Shown here in pieces: positions 1 to 7,259 of a stretch of DNA of 64,000 nt. The notes under the pieces are model-generated. The model was not told the origin of the DNA. It did no database searches and saw nothing but the letters and a program-made list of their open reading frames with translations. The position numbers and the translations under genes were made by a program. The DNA is taken from the NCBI RefSeq assembly GCF_001665295.1, contig NZ_LZSE01000097.1, forward strand, positions 1 through 64,000. The letters are read 5' to 3'. The DNA is from Mycobacterium sp. 1554424.7. Lineage in GTDB: Bacteria; Actinomycetota; Actinomycetes; Mycobacteriales; Mycobacteriaceae. Numbering within the stretch: position 1 is the stretch's first letter; each line of letters opens with the position of its first letter.

Positions 1-437
1 TGTTCGGCGACCATCTGGGCGCGGTGTCGGGCTCGGCGCGCACCGCCGAGGAGTTGGTGATGCTGGCGCCCGGACATCGGTTCGTCGCGGCGCGGACCCT
101 TCTCGGCCGCCCGTCCGTCCAGCGCGGCCTTGACCTCTTCGATCGGGTCGCTTTGCAGGGGCACCGGCGCGGCGCGGTCCAGCGCGGCCTTGACCTCCTG
201 AACGGGGTCGGGCCTGCGGGAGGAGCGGTCGTCGACGACGGGCGGCAGGATCGTAGTCAACCGGTCGTCGGGGGGAACCGGGCGGCGGCGGCCGGGCCCC
301 TGAGGCGCGTCCCGCCTGTCCGGATCCGGGCGCTCGGGCTGGTCCGGCCGGTCCGTGCTGGCGTGCTTGCCCACGCGCTCAGTCGCTGATTCGTTCAGGT
401 CACTGGGCGACTGGTCGTGGCGCCCTTCGTTACTCAA
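1..437 (-). pseudogene. Inverted N-terminal cytoplasmic tail of PonA1 (partial)
   Basis: The minus strand is open from a TTG at 437 to the window edge, 145 codons with no stop. It reads SNEGRHDQS at the start, then PPDDRLTTILPPVVDDRS, then two copies of a DP-(V/I)-(Q/E)-EVKAALD unit. From memory this matches the charged cytoplasmic tail at the N-terminus of mycobacterial PonA1, including the DDRLT segment whose Thr is a PknB target in M. tuberculosis. The ponA1 body starts on the plus strand at the same point, so the tail lies head-to-head with its own gene. A 21-base direct repeat at 117-137 and 177-197 encodes the repeated EVKAALD. Either the segment is truly inverted or the assembly is misjoined near 437-490. 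Homology is less clear for bases 1 to about 105; there the plus strand also reads protein-like (frame 3), so the left junction may lie there. Confidence 0.6.
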
Positions 438-2641
438 TGGCCGTGCGGGCGCCGTTGCGCGCCGTCCGGGTGCCGGTGCCCTTGGGGGGGCGCGCGGCTT
501 ACATCACCGCGGCGGCCCTGGTGCTGCTGCCGATCGTCACCTTCGGCATGGCGTACTTCATCGTCGACGTCCCCAAGCCGGGCAACATCCGCACCAACCA
601 GGTCTCGACGATCCTGGCAAGCGACGGCTCGCAGCTCGCCAAAATCGTTCCGCCCGAAGGGAATCGGGTTGATGTAAACCTCAGCCAGGTGCCCGTGCAT
701 GTGCGTCAGGCGGTGATCGCCGCGGAAGACCGCAACTTCTACACCAACCCGGGCATTTCGTTCACCGGGTTCGCGCGGGCGGTCAACGCCGACCTTTTCG
801 GCGGCGACCTGCAGGGCGGCTCGACGATCACCCAGCAATACGTGAAGAACGCGCTCGTCGGTTCGGCACAGCACGGGTTGAGCGGTTTGATGCGCAAGGC
901 CAAGGAATTGGTCATCGCCACCAAGATGTCGGGGGAGTGGTCCAAAGACGATGTCCTGCAGGCCTATCTGAACATCATCTATTTCGGCCGCGGCGCCTAC
1001 GGCATTTCGGCCGCCGCCAAGGCCTACTTCGACAAGCCGGTCGAGCAGCTCACCGTGTCCGAGGGGGCGCTGTTGGCGGCGCTGATCCGGCGGCCTTCCT
1101 CGCTGGATCCCGCCGTCGACCCGAAGGGCTCCGCGGAACGCTGGAACTGGGTGCTCGACGGGATGGTCGAAACCAAGGCCCTCTCGCCGAGTGACCGCGC
1201 GGCGCAGGCGTTTCCGGCCACCCTTCCACCCGATCAGGCGCGCGCGCAGAACCAGACCACCGGGCCCAACGGGCTGATCGAGCGCCAGGTAACCAAAGAG
1301 CTGATGGAGCTGTTCAACATCGACGAGCAGACCCTGAACACCCAGGGGCTGCAGGTCACCACCACGATCGACCCCAAGGCCCAGCAGGCCGCGGAGAAGG
1401 CCGTATCGAAATACCTTGACGGGCAGGACCCCGACATGCGGTCCGCGGCCGTGTCGATCGACCCGCACAGCGGCGCGATACGCGCCTACTACGGCGGTTC
1501 CGACGCGAACGGTTTCGACTTCGCCCAGGCCGGGCTGCAGACCGGATCGTCGTTCAAGGTGTTCGCTCTGGTTGCGGCGCTGCAACAAGGCATCGGCCTG
1601 GGATATCAGGTCGACAGTTCCCCGCTCACCGTCGACGGGATCAAGATCACCAACGTCGACGGCGAGAGCTGCGGGACCTGCAATATCGCCGAGGCGCTGA
1701 AGCTTTCGCTCAACACGGCCTATTACCGGCTGATGCTCAAGCTCAAGGGCGGACCGCAGGCCGTCGCCGACGCCGCCCACCAGACGGGTGTGGCGACCAG
1801 CTTCCCCGGCGTCGCGCACACGCTGTCCGAGGACGGCAAGGGCGGGCCGCCCAACAACGGAATTGTGCTGGGCCAGTACCAAACCCGGCCCATCGACATG
1901 GCCTCGGCGTACGCCACGCTGGCTGCGTCCGGCGTTTACCACCGGCCGCATCTGGTGCAAAAGGTGGTCAACGCTGAAGGCCAGGTGTTGTTCGACGCCG
2001 GCAGCTCCGACAACAACGCCAACAACGGCGAGAACCGCATCGACAAGGGCGTCGCGGATAACGTCACCGCCGCGATGCAGCCGATCGCCGGCTACTCGCG
2101 CGGCCACAACTTGGCCGGCGGGCGCCAATCGGCGGCCAAGACCGGAACGGTGCAGTTGGGCGACACCACGGCGAACAAGGACGCCTGGATGGTCGGATAC
2201 ACGCCGTCGTTGTCGACGGCCGTATGGGTGGGCACCGTGCAGGACAACGTGCCGTTGGTGACCGCCTCGGGCGGGGAGGTCTACGGTTCCGGGCTGCCGT
2301 CGGACATTTGGAAAGCGACCATGGACGGCGCCCTGAAGGGCACCCCCAACGAGACGTTCCCCAAGCCGAGCGAGATCGGTGGCTACGCGGGCGTGCCCGC
2401 CGCGCCGCCGCCCCCGCCGCCGTCGGAGACCGTCATCCAGCCCACCATCGAGGTGGCGCCGGGCATCACCATCCCGGTCGGCCCGCCGACGACGATCACC
2501 AACGCGCCGCCGCCGCCCGGAGGCACGCAGCCGGGCTACCCGCAGCCGGGCTACCCGCAGCCGGGTGGGCCCCAGCCGGGTGGGCTCCAGCCACCCGGCG
2601 TCCCGCCGGGCGGCCCGCAAGCGCCCCCATCGCCGCCGTGA
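437..2641 (+). CDS. ponA1: Bifunctional class A penicillin-binding protein PonA1 (body)
   Basis: This is a membrane-anchored peptidoglycan glycosyltransferase/transpeptidase that polymerises and cross-links the wall at the growing pole. One membrane segment lies at about residues 21-43. The glycosyltransferase domain shows EDRNFY (catalytic Glu97), GGSTITQQ (128-135), RKAKE (153-157) and the AYLNIIYFGRG block (176-186). The transpeptidase domain shows SSFK (nucleophile Ser371, Lys374), SLN (424-426) and KTG (568-570). The C-terminus is a Pro/Gly-rich tail with YPQPG-type repeats. The first ~18 residues, before RAAYITAAALVLLP, do not look like the family, because the real tail is on the other strand just upstream. 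A run of seven G at about 484-490 is a second place where the frame could be wrong. The true start is therefore unresolved. The stop overlaps the next start. Confidence 0.93.
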   Translation: MAVRAPLRAVRVPVPLGGRAAYITAAALVLLPIVTFGMAYFIVDVPKPGNIRTNQVSTILASDGSQLAKIVPPEGNRVDVNLSQVPVHVRQAVIAAEDRNFYTNPGISFTGFARAVNADLFGGDLQGGSTITQQYVKNALVGSAQHGLSGLMRKAKELVIATKMSGEWSKDDVLQAYLNIIYFGRGAYGISAAAKAYFDKPVEQLTVSEGALLAALIRRPSSLDPAVDPKGSAERWNWVLDGMVETKALSPSDRAAQAFPATLPPDQARAQNQTTGPNGLIERQVTKELMELFNIDEQTLNTQGLQVTTTIDPKAQQAAEKAVSKYLDGQDPDMRSAAVSIDPHSGAIRAYYGGSDANGFDFAQAGLQTGSSFKVFALVAALQQGIGLGYQVDSSPLTVDGIKITNVDGESCGTCNIAEALKLSLNTAYYRLMLKLKGGPQAVADAAHQTGVATSFPGVAHTLSEDGKGGPPNNGIVLGQYQTRPIDMASAYATLAASGVYHRPHLVQKVVNAEGQVLFDAGSSDNNANNGENRIDKGVADNVTAAMQPIAGYSRGHNLAGGRQSAAKTGTVQLGDTTANKDAWMVGYTPSLSTAVWVGTVQDNVPLVTASGGEVYGSGLPSDIWKATMDGALKGTPNETFPKPSEIGGYAGVPAAPPPPPPSETVIQPTIEVAPGITIPVGPPTTITNAPPPPGGTQPGYPQPGYPQPGGPQPGGLQPPGVPPGGPQAPPSPP

Positions 2642-4290
2642 CCGGCGCGCGGCAGCACGGCAATACCATTTCACCGCAGCCCTTGGCTGCCGATCTGCGC
2701 AGCGCCGACAACCGCGATTGCCCCAGCCGCACCGACGTTTTGGGCGCGGCGCTGGCCGATGTCGCCGGCGGACCGGTTGGCCGGCACGCGCTGATCGGCC
2801 GGACCCGGGTGATGACCCCGGTGCGCGTCATGTTCCTGATCGCGCTGGTGTTCCTGGCGCTCGGCTGGTCGACGAAGGCGGCCTGCCTGCAGAGCACCGG
2901 CTCCGGGTCCGGCGATCAGCGGGTCGCCAACTGGGAGAACCAACGCGCCTACTACGAGTTGTGCTACTCCGATACGGTGCCGCTCTACGGCGCGGAGTTG
3001 TTGAGCCAGGGCAAGTTTCCGTACAAGTCGAGCTGGATCGAGACCGACGGCAGCGGCGCGCCGCAGACCCGCTATGACGGCCGGCCCGCGGTGCGCTACA
3101 TGGAGTATCCGGTGCTGACCGGTGTCTACCAGTACGCGTCGATGGCGGTGGCCAAGACCTACACCGCGCTGAGCAAGGTAGCCCCGCTGCCGGTGGTGGC
3201 CGAGGTGGTGATGTTCTTCGATATCGCGGCGTTCGGCCTGGCGTTGGCGTGGCTGGCGACCGTCTGGGCGACCGCGGGCCTGTCGGGCCGACGCATTTGG
3301 GACGCGGCACTGGTGGCCGCTTCGCCGTTGATGATCTTTCAGATATTCACCAACTTCGACGCTCTGGCAACGGCTTTCGCGATGGGCGGGTTGCTGGCGT
3401 GGGCGCGACGCAAACCGGTGCTGGCCGGGGTGCTGATCGGGTTGGGCGCCGCGGCCAAGCTCTACCCGCTGCTGTTCCTGGGCCCGATGCTGGTGCTGGG
3501 CATCCGCACCGGTCGCCTTGGCGCGCTGGCGCGTACCGCCGGCACCGCCGCGGCGACCTGGTTGTTGGTGAATTTGCCTGTGCTGGTGCTCTTTCCGCGC
3601 GGCTGGTCAGAGTTCTTCCGGCTCAACACGCGCCGTGGCGACGACATGGACTCGTTGTACAACGTGGTGAAGTCGTTTACCGGCTGGCGCGGTTTCGATC
3701 CCCGGCTCGGCTTCTGGGAGCCACCGACGATGTTGAACGCGGTCGTCGCGGTCTCGTTCGCGCTGTGTTGTGTCGCGATCGCTGTCATCGGGTTTACGGC
3801 CCCGCGACGGCCGCGGTTGACGCAGCTGCTGTTCTTGGTCGTGGCCGCGTTCCTCTTAACCAATAAGGTGTGGAGCCCGCAGTTCTCGTTGTGGTTGGTG
3901 CCGTTGGCGGTGCTGGCGCTGCCGCACCGCCGAATCCTGTTGGCCTGGATGACGATTGACGCGCTGGTCTGGGTGCCGCGCATGTACTACCTGTATGGCA
4001 ATCCCAACCGCGGGCTGCCGGAACAGTTCTTCACCACGACGGTCTTGCTGCGCGACATCGCGGTGATGGCGCTGTGCGTGCTGGTCGTCCGACAGATCTA
4101 CAGGCCCGAGGATGATCTGGTGCGCTGGGGCGGGCGCGTGGACGATCCGGCAGGCGGACCCTTCGATCGCGCCGCCGACGCGCCGCCGGGGTGGTGGCCC
4201 GGCTGGCTGCGTCCGCCGGGGGTACGCCGCCCAGCGCCGCCGGTGCCCGAAAAAACCGATGCCGAAGCGGCGGCCGTGGGGCAGTCATGA
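2638..4290 (+). CDS. GT-C (GT87-like) polytopic glycosyltransferase, Rv0051-like
   Basis: A 550-residue integral membrane protein with about ten hydrophobic segments. It has the look of polyprenol-phosphate-sugar-dependent GT-C enzymes that build mannose or arabinose polymers on the outer face of the membrane. The GTG start overlaps the ponA1 stop (GTGA) and gives TGARQHGNTISPQPLAAD, close to the M. tuberculosis Rv0051 N-terminus as I remember it. A periplasmic loop follows the first membrane helix and carries the WSTKAACLQS and RVANWENQRAYYELCYSD stretches. The last ~60 residues are polar and Pro-rich. Overlap on both sides implies co-translation with ponA1 and the following gene. The sugar and acceptor are unknown. 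Confidence 0.85.
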   Translation: MTGARQHGNTISPQPLAADLRSADNRDCPSRTDVLGAALADVAGGPVGRHALIGRTRVMTPVRVMFLIALVFLALGWSTKAACLQSTGSGSGDQRVANWENQRAYYELCYSDTVPLYGAELLSQGKFPYKSSWIETDGSGAPQTRYDGRPAVRYMEYPVLTGVYQYASMAVAKTYTALSKVAPLPVVAEVVMFFDIAAFGLALAWLATVWATAGLSGRRIWDAALVAASPLMIFQIFTNFDALATAFAMGGLLAWARRKPVLAGVLIGLGAAAKLYPLLFLGPMLVLGIRTGRLGALARTAGTAAATWLLVNLPVLVLFPRGWSEFFRLNTRRGDDMDSLYNVVKSFTGWRGFDPRLGFWEPPTMLNAVVAVSFALCCVAIAVIGFTAPRRPRLTQLLFLVVAAFLLTNKVWSPQFSLWLVPLAVLALPHRRILLAWMTIDALVWVPRMYYLYGNPNRGLPEQFFTTTVLLRDIAVMALCVLVVRQIYRPEDDLVRWGGRVDDPAGGPFDRAADAPPGWWPGWLRPPGVRRPAPPVPEKTDAEAAAVGQS

Positions 4291-4928
4291 CCCTCGTCGC
4301 GATCCCGCTTTTCCCACGGTTCACCGCGCTGGACGCCGTGGGCCCGTACGAAGTGCTGCAACGCATTCCGTCGTTCGACGTCGTGTTCGTCGGTCACCGC
4401 CGAGGAGAGGTGCGGACCGAAAACGGCATGCTCGGCGTCACCTGCGACGCGACCTTCGACGAAGTCGGCGCTCCCGATGTGGTGGTGGTCCCCGGGGGCA
4501 TCGGAACCCGCCGGCTAATCCACGACGAAGAAATCCGCGCCTGGCTGCGGTCGGTCCACCCGAACACCACCTTCACCACCTCGGTGTGCACCGGTGCTCT
4601 TTTGCTGGCCGGCGCGGGCCTGCTCGAGGAACTCACCGCGACGACCCATTGGCGCGCCGCGGACTTGCTGAATGAATTGGGCGCGCGTTACGTGCCGCAG
4701 CGAGTTGTCGAGCACCTGCCGCAGCGAATCCTCACCGCGGCCGGAGTGTCCAGCGGCATCGACATGGCCCTGCGGCTGGTCGAGCTCCTTGTCGACCGGG
4801 AGGCAGCACAGGCCGCCCAGCTGTTGATCGAATACGACCCGCAACCGCCGTTCGATTCCGGTGCGCTCGGAAAGGCCGACGAAGCGACCGTGGCCAGGGC
4901 CCACGAATACCTGCAGGCCCGCCAGTAG
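4287..4928 (+). CDS. DJ-1/PfpI family protein, Rv0052-like
   Basis: A 213-residue class I glutamine-amidotransferase-like protein. The nucleophile elbow is TSVCTGALLLA with Cys101, and the sheet before it ends VVVVPGGIG (66-73). The family includes isonitrile hydratases, glyoxalase III and deglycases, so the reaction cannot be read from the sequence. The ATG overlaps the previous stop by four bases (ATGA), placing it in the ponA1 operon. A good promoter lies after it and before rpsF, so it probably ends this transcription unit. Confidence 0.85.
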   Translation: MTLVAIPLFPRFTALDAVGPYEVLQRIPSFDVVFVGHRRGEVRTENGMLGVTCDATFDEVGAPDVVVVPGGIGTRRLIHDEEIRAWLRSVHPNTTFTTSVCTGALLLAGAGLLEELTATTHWRAADLLNELGARYVPQRVVEHLPQRILTAAGVSSGIDMALRLVELLVDREAAQAAQLLIEYDPQPPFDSGALGKADEATVARAHEYLQARQ

Positions 4929-4971
4929 GGCCCGACTGGCCGCGGATTTTCCGGCCCGGCCCCGCGTCCGG

Positions 4972-4977
4972 TACCCT
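4972..4977 (+). promoter_or_regulatory. -10 element of the rpsF-ssb-rpsR-rplI operon
   Basis: TACCCT fits the mycobacterial TANNNT consensus and sits about 81 bases before the rpsF ATG. It implies a leader of roughly 74 bases. No clear -35 is seen, which is common in mycobacteria. Confidence 0.5.
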
Positions 4978-5007
4978 GGGGCGGTTGCCGACGCAGGCGA
5001 CCCTCCT

Positions 5008-5026
5008 GCCGCGGACCGACCGCGGC
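5008..5026 (+). promoter_or_regulatory. Leader hairpin upstream of rpsF
   Basis: GCCGCGG and CCGCGGC pair perfectly (7 bp) around the loop ACCGA, 31 bases before the rpsF start. In many bacteria S6:S18 bind a leader hairpin ahead of rpsF and repress it. The position and the CCG-rich stem fit that idea, but the consensus bulge was not confirmed by a covariance model. Confidence 0.4.
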
Positions 5027-5057
5027 CGTACAGACCAGAGGAGGTGGTGAGGTTTCC

Positions 5058-5348
5058 ATGCGTCCATACGAAATCATGGTCATTCTTGACCCCACGCTCG
5101 ACGAACGTACCGTTGCCCCGTCCTTGGAGACGTTCCTCAACGTCGTCCGCAAGGATGGCGGGACCGTCGACAAGGTCGACATCTGGGGCAAGCGCCGCCT
5201 GGCGTACGAGATCGCCAAGCACGCCGAGGGCATCTACGTCGTCGTCGACCTCAAGGCCGAGCCGGCGACGGTATCCGAGCTCGACCGCCAACTGAGCCTC
5301 AACGAGTCGGTGCTGCGCACCAAGGTGATGCGCACGGACAAGCACTGA
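5058..5348 (+). CDS. rpsF: 30S ribosomal protein S6
   Basis: 96 residues starting [16 protein letters not shown], the standard S6 N-terminus. S6 pairs with S18 and binds the 16S rRNA platform. A strong Shine-Dalgarno (GAGGAGGTGG) lies just upstream of the ATG. It is the first gene of a four-gene unit with ssb, rpsR and rplI, an arrangement conserved in mycobacteria. Confidence 0.98.
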   Translation: MRPYEIMVILDPTLDERTVAPSLETFLNVVRKDGGTVDKVDIWGKRRLAYEIAKHAEGIYVVVDLKAEPATVSELDRQLSLNESVLRTKVMRTDKH

Positions 5349-5419
5349 GTTCCGAGTGTCGTCGGAGCTGCGTAGGCTCAGCCGGAACGTATCTGTGAAG
5401 GCGGACCGAGGAGGAAATT

Positions 5420-5941
5420 GTGGCTGGTGACACCACCATCACCGTTGTCGGCAACCTGACGGCGGACCCCGAACTGCGGTTCACTCCCTCGGGTGCCGCG
5501 GTCGCGAACTTCACCGTGGCCTCGACGCCACGGATCTATGACCGGCAGAGCGGTGAATGGAAGGACGGCGAGGCGCTGTTCCTGCGGTGCAACATCTGGC
5601 GGGAGGCCGCCGAGAACGTCGCGGAAAGCCTCACTCGTGGCGCCAGGGTGATCGTCACCGGGCGGCTCAAGCAGCGTTCGTTCGAGACCCGCGAGGGCGA
5701 GAAGCGCACCGTCGTCGAGGTCGAGGTCGACGAGATAGGACCCTCGCTTCGGTACGCCACCGCCAAGGTCAACAAGGCCAGCCGCAGCGGCGGCGGGGGC
5801 GGCGGCTTCGGCGGGGGCGGCGGCTCTCGCCCGGCGCCCGCGCCGGCCGCCCAGCCGAGCGGCGGATCGGGGGACGACCCGTGGGGCAGCGCCCCGGCAT
5901 CGGGGTCCTTCGGCGGCGGCGACGACGAACCACCCTTCTAA
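5420..5941 (+). CDS. ssb: Single-stranded DNA-binding protein
   Basis: 173 residues with a GTG start preceded by GAGGAGG. An N-terminal OB-fold of about 115 residues ([20 protein letters not shown] at the start) is followed by a Gly-rich flexible linker ([12 protein letters not shown]) and a Pro/Ala/Ser segment. The protein ends in the acidic tip DDEPPF, which recruits replication and repair partners in bacterial SSBs. It coats single-stranded DNA as a tetramer. Its place between the two S6/S18 partners is the usual actinobacterial order. Confidence 0.97.
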   Translation: MAGDTTITVVGNLTADPELRFTPSGAAVANFTVASTPRIYDRQSGEWKDGEALFLRCNIWREAAENVAESLTRGARVIVTGRLKQRSFETREGEKRTVVEVEVDEIGPSLRYATAKVNKASRSGGGGGGFGGGGGSRPAPAPAAQPSGGSGDDPWGSAPASGSFGGGDDEPPF

Positions 5942-5983
5942 ACCCACACTTCAGACCAGTAAGAAACGGAAAGAAAGACAGAC

Positions 5984-6238
5984 ATGGCCAAGTCCACCAA
6001 GCGGCGCCCGGCTCCGGAAAAGCCGATCAAGGCGCGCAAATGCGTCTTCTGCGCCAAAAAGGGTCAAGCGATCGACTACAAGGACACCACGCTGTTGCGC
6101 ACCTACATCAGTGAGCGCGGCAAGATTCGCGCGCGCCGGGTAACCGGGAACTGCGTGCAGCACCAGCGCGACATCGCCATCGCGGTCAAGAACGCGCGCG
6201 AGGTGGCCCTGTTGCCCTTCACCTCCTCGACGCGGTAG
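5984..6238 (+). CDS. rpsR: 30S ribosomal protein S18, zinc (C+) form
   Basis: 84 residues, [14 protein letters not shown] at the start. CVFC near residue 20 and NCVQH near 56-60 supply the cysteines and histidine of the C+ zinc-binding form. That form corresponds to rpsR1 of M. tuberculosis, not the zinc-free paralogue made under zinc starvation. It binds S6 on the small-subunit platform. It is 42 bases downstream of ssb. Confidence 0.97.
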   Translation: MAKSTKRRPAPEKPIKARKCVFCAKKGQAIDYKDTTLLRTYISERGKIRARRVTGNCVQHQRDIAIAVKNAREVALLPFTSSTR

Positions 6239-6268
6239 CCGCCGAGAGCCGACCGAAAGTACTAAACA

Positions 6269-6727
6269 ATGAAGCTGATTCTGACGGCTGACGTCGACCA
6301 CCTCGGGACCGTCGGTGACGCGGTCGAGGTCAAGGACGGGTACGGCCGCAACTTCCTGCTCCCGCGTGGCTTGGCGATCCTCGCCTCGCGCGGCGCGCAG
6401 AAGCAGGCCGACGAGATTCGCCGGGCCCGCGAGACCAAGACGGTGCGCGACCTCGAGCACGCCAACGAGATCAAGTCGGCGATCGACGCGCTCGGCCCCG
6501 TCAAGCTGCCGGTGAAGGCAGCCGACGACTCGGGCAAGCTGTTCGGTTCGGTGACCGCTGGCGCCGTCGTCGCGGCCATCAAGAAGGCCGGGGGACCCAA
6601 CCTCGACAAGCGGGTCGTGCGGCTGCCCAAGACGCACATCAAGGCGGTCGGCACCTACGCGGTCTCGGTGCACCTGCACCCGGAGATCGACGCCGAGCTC
6701 GCGCTCGACGTCGTCGCGGACAGCTAA
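6269..6727 (+). CDS. rplI: 50S ribosomal protein L9
   Basis: 152 residues: [36 protein letters not shown] is the L9 N-terminal domain, then a long charged helix, then a C-terminal rRNA-binding domain. Last gene of the ribosomal/ssb unit. It is followed by a hairpin terminator. Confidence 0.97.
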   Translation: MKLILTADVDHLGTVGDAVEVKDGYGRNFLLPRGLAILASRGAQKQADEIRRARETKTVRDLEHANEIKSAIDALGPVKLPVKAADDSGKLFGSVTAGAVVAAIKKAGGPNLDKRVVRLPKTHIKAVGTYAVSVHLHPEIDAELALDVVADS

Positions 6728-6750
6728 CTAAGTAGCGTTTGCTCTCTCCA

Positions 6751-6786
6751 GGCGGCGGCCGTCGATCGGTCGCCGCCGAACCTTTT
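6751..6786 (+). terminator. Putative intrinsic terminator after rplI
   Basis: GGCGGCG pairs with CGCCGCC, with an inner CCG/CGG pairing, followed by GAACCTTTT. The stem is strong and the T-tract short, typical for high-G+C actinobacteria. Confidence 0.55.
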
Positions 6787-7259
6787 GTGCCGGGCGGGCG
6801 CTCTGTCGCGGCTTTGAAAGCTGGCCGGGTTTGCTCGGCTGGCGAACTCTTTCACCTGTGCCGCAGGGCACACCTCTTAACCACCTGGTAACTCTGCGAA
6901 AATATGGCCGAAAGCCAACACGCCCGACGCAGTAACCTGCGGCGACACGCCGTAGAGATTCCTGTCCACACCGATTGTGGTGGGTTGTACTGCTCTTATC
7001 AGCAGTGATGTCCCAGTGCCTCGAAGTAATCCACAGGTTCTCCACACCCCGCTCAACACAGGTGTCGAAGGATATGCACACACGATGCACAGTGTTATGA
7101 ACAGCGCCCCCTTTAAGTACTGGCCAGCAACGTTTACCGTCGTCCCCGCGCGGTGCGATATGGGCGCGATGGGTCGCCGGTTGTCGGGGCCTTGACTTAC
7201 GCTCCGAATGTCGGTTCGAATGTATGTTCGGGTAATCGTGGTAAGGGAGGTGAGAGTCC
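6787..7259 (+). promoter_or_regulatory. dnaB upstream region with DnaA-box-like nonamers
   Basis: This non-coding stretch is noticeably AT-richer than its neighbours. It holds three sites close to the mycobacterial DnaA box TT(G/C)TCCACA: CTGTCCACA at 6962-6970, TAATCCACA at 7027-7035 and TTCTCCACA at 7038-7046; the last is an exact match. A good ribosome site (AAGGGAGGTGA) lies ahead of the dnaB GTG. I see no coding frame with family resemblance here. Confidence 0.45.

Noticed and set aside
2224-2637. Upstream extension of the GT-C transferase
   Set aside because: It overlaps the end of ponA1 and reads as its shadow; the GTG at 2638 gives the family N-terminus.
434-2674. Long minus-strand open frame of 746 codons opposite ponA1
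   Set aside because: It is Arg/Gly-rich and has no family features; it exists because the third codon positions of ponA1 are G or C.
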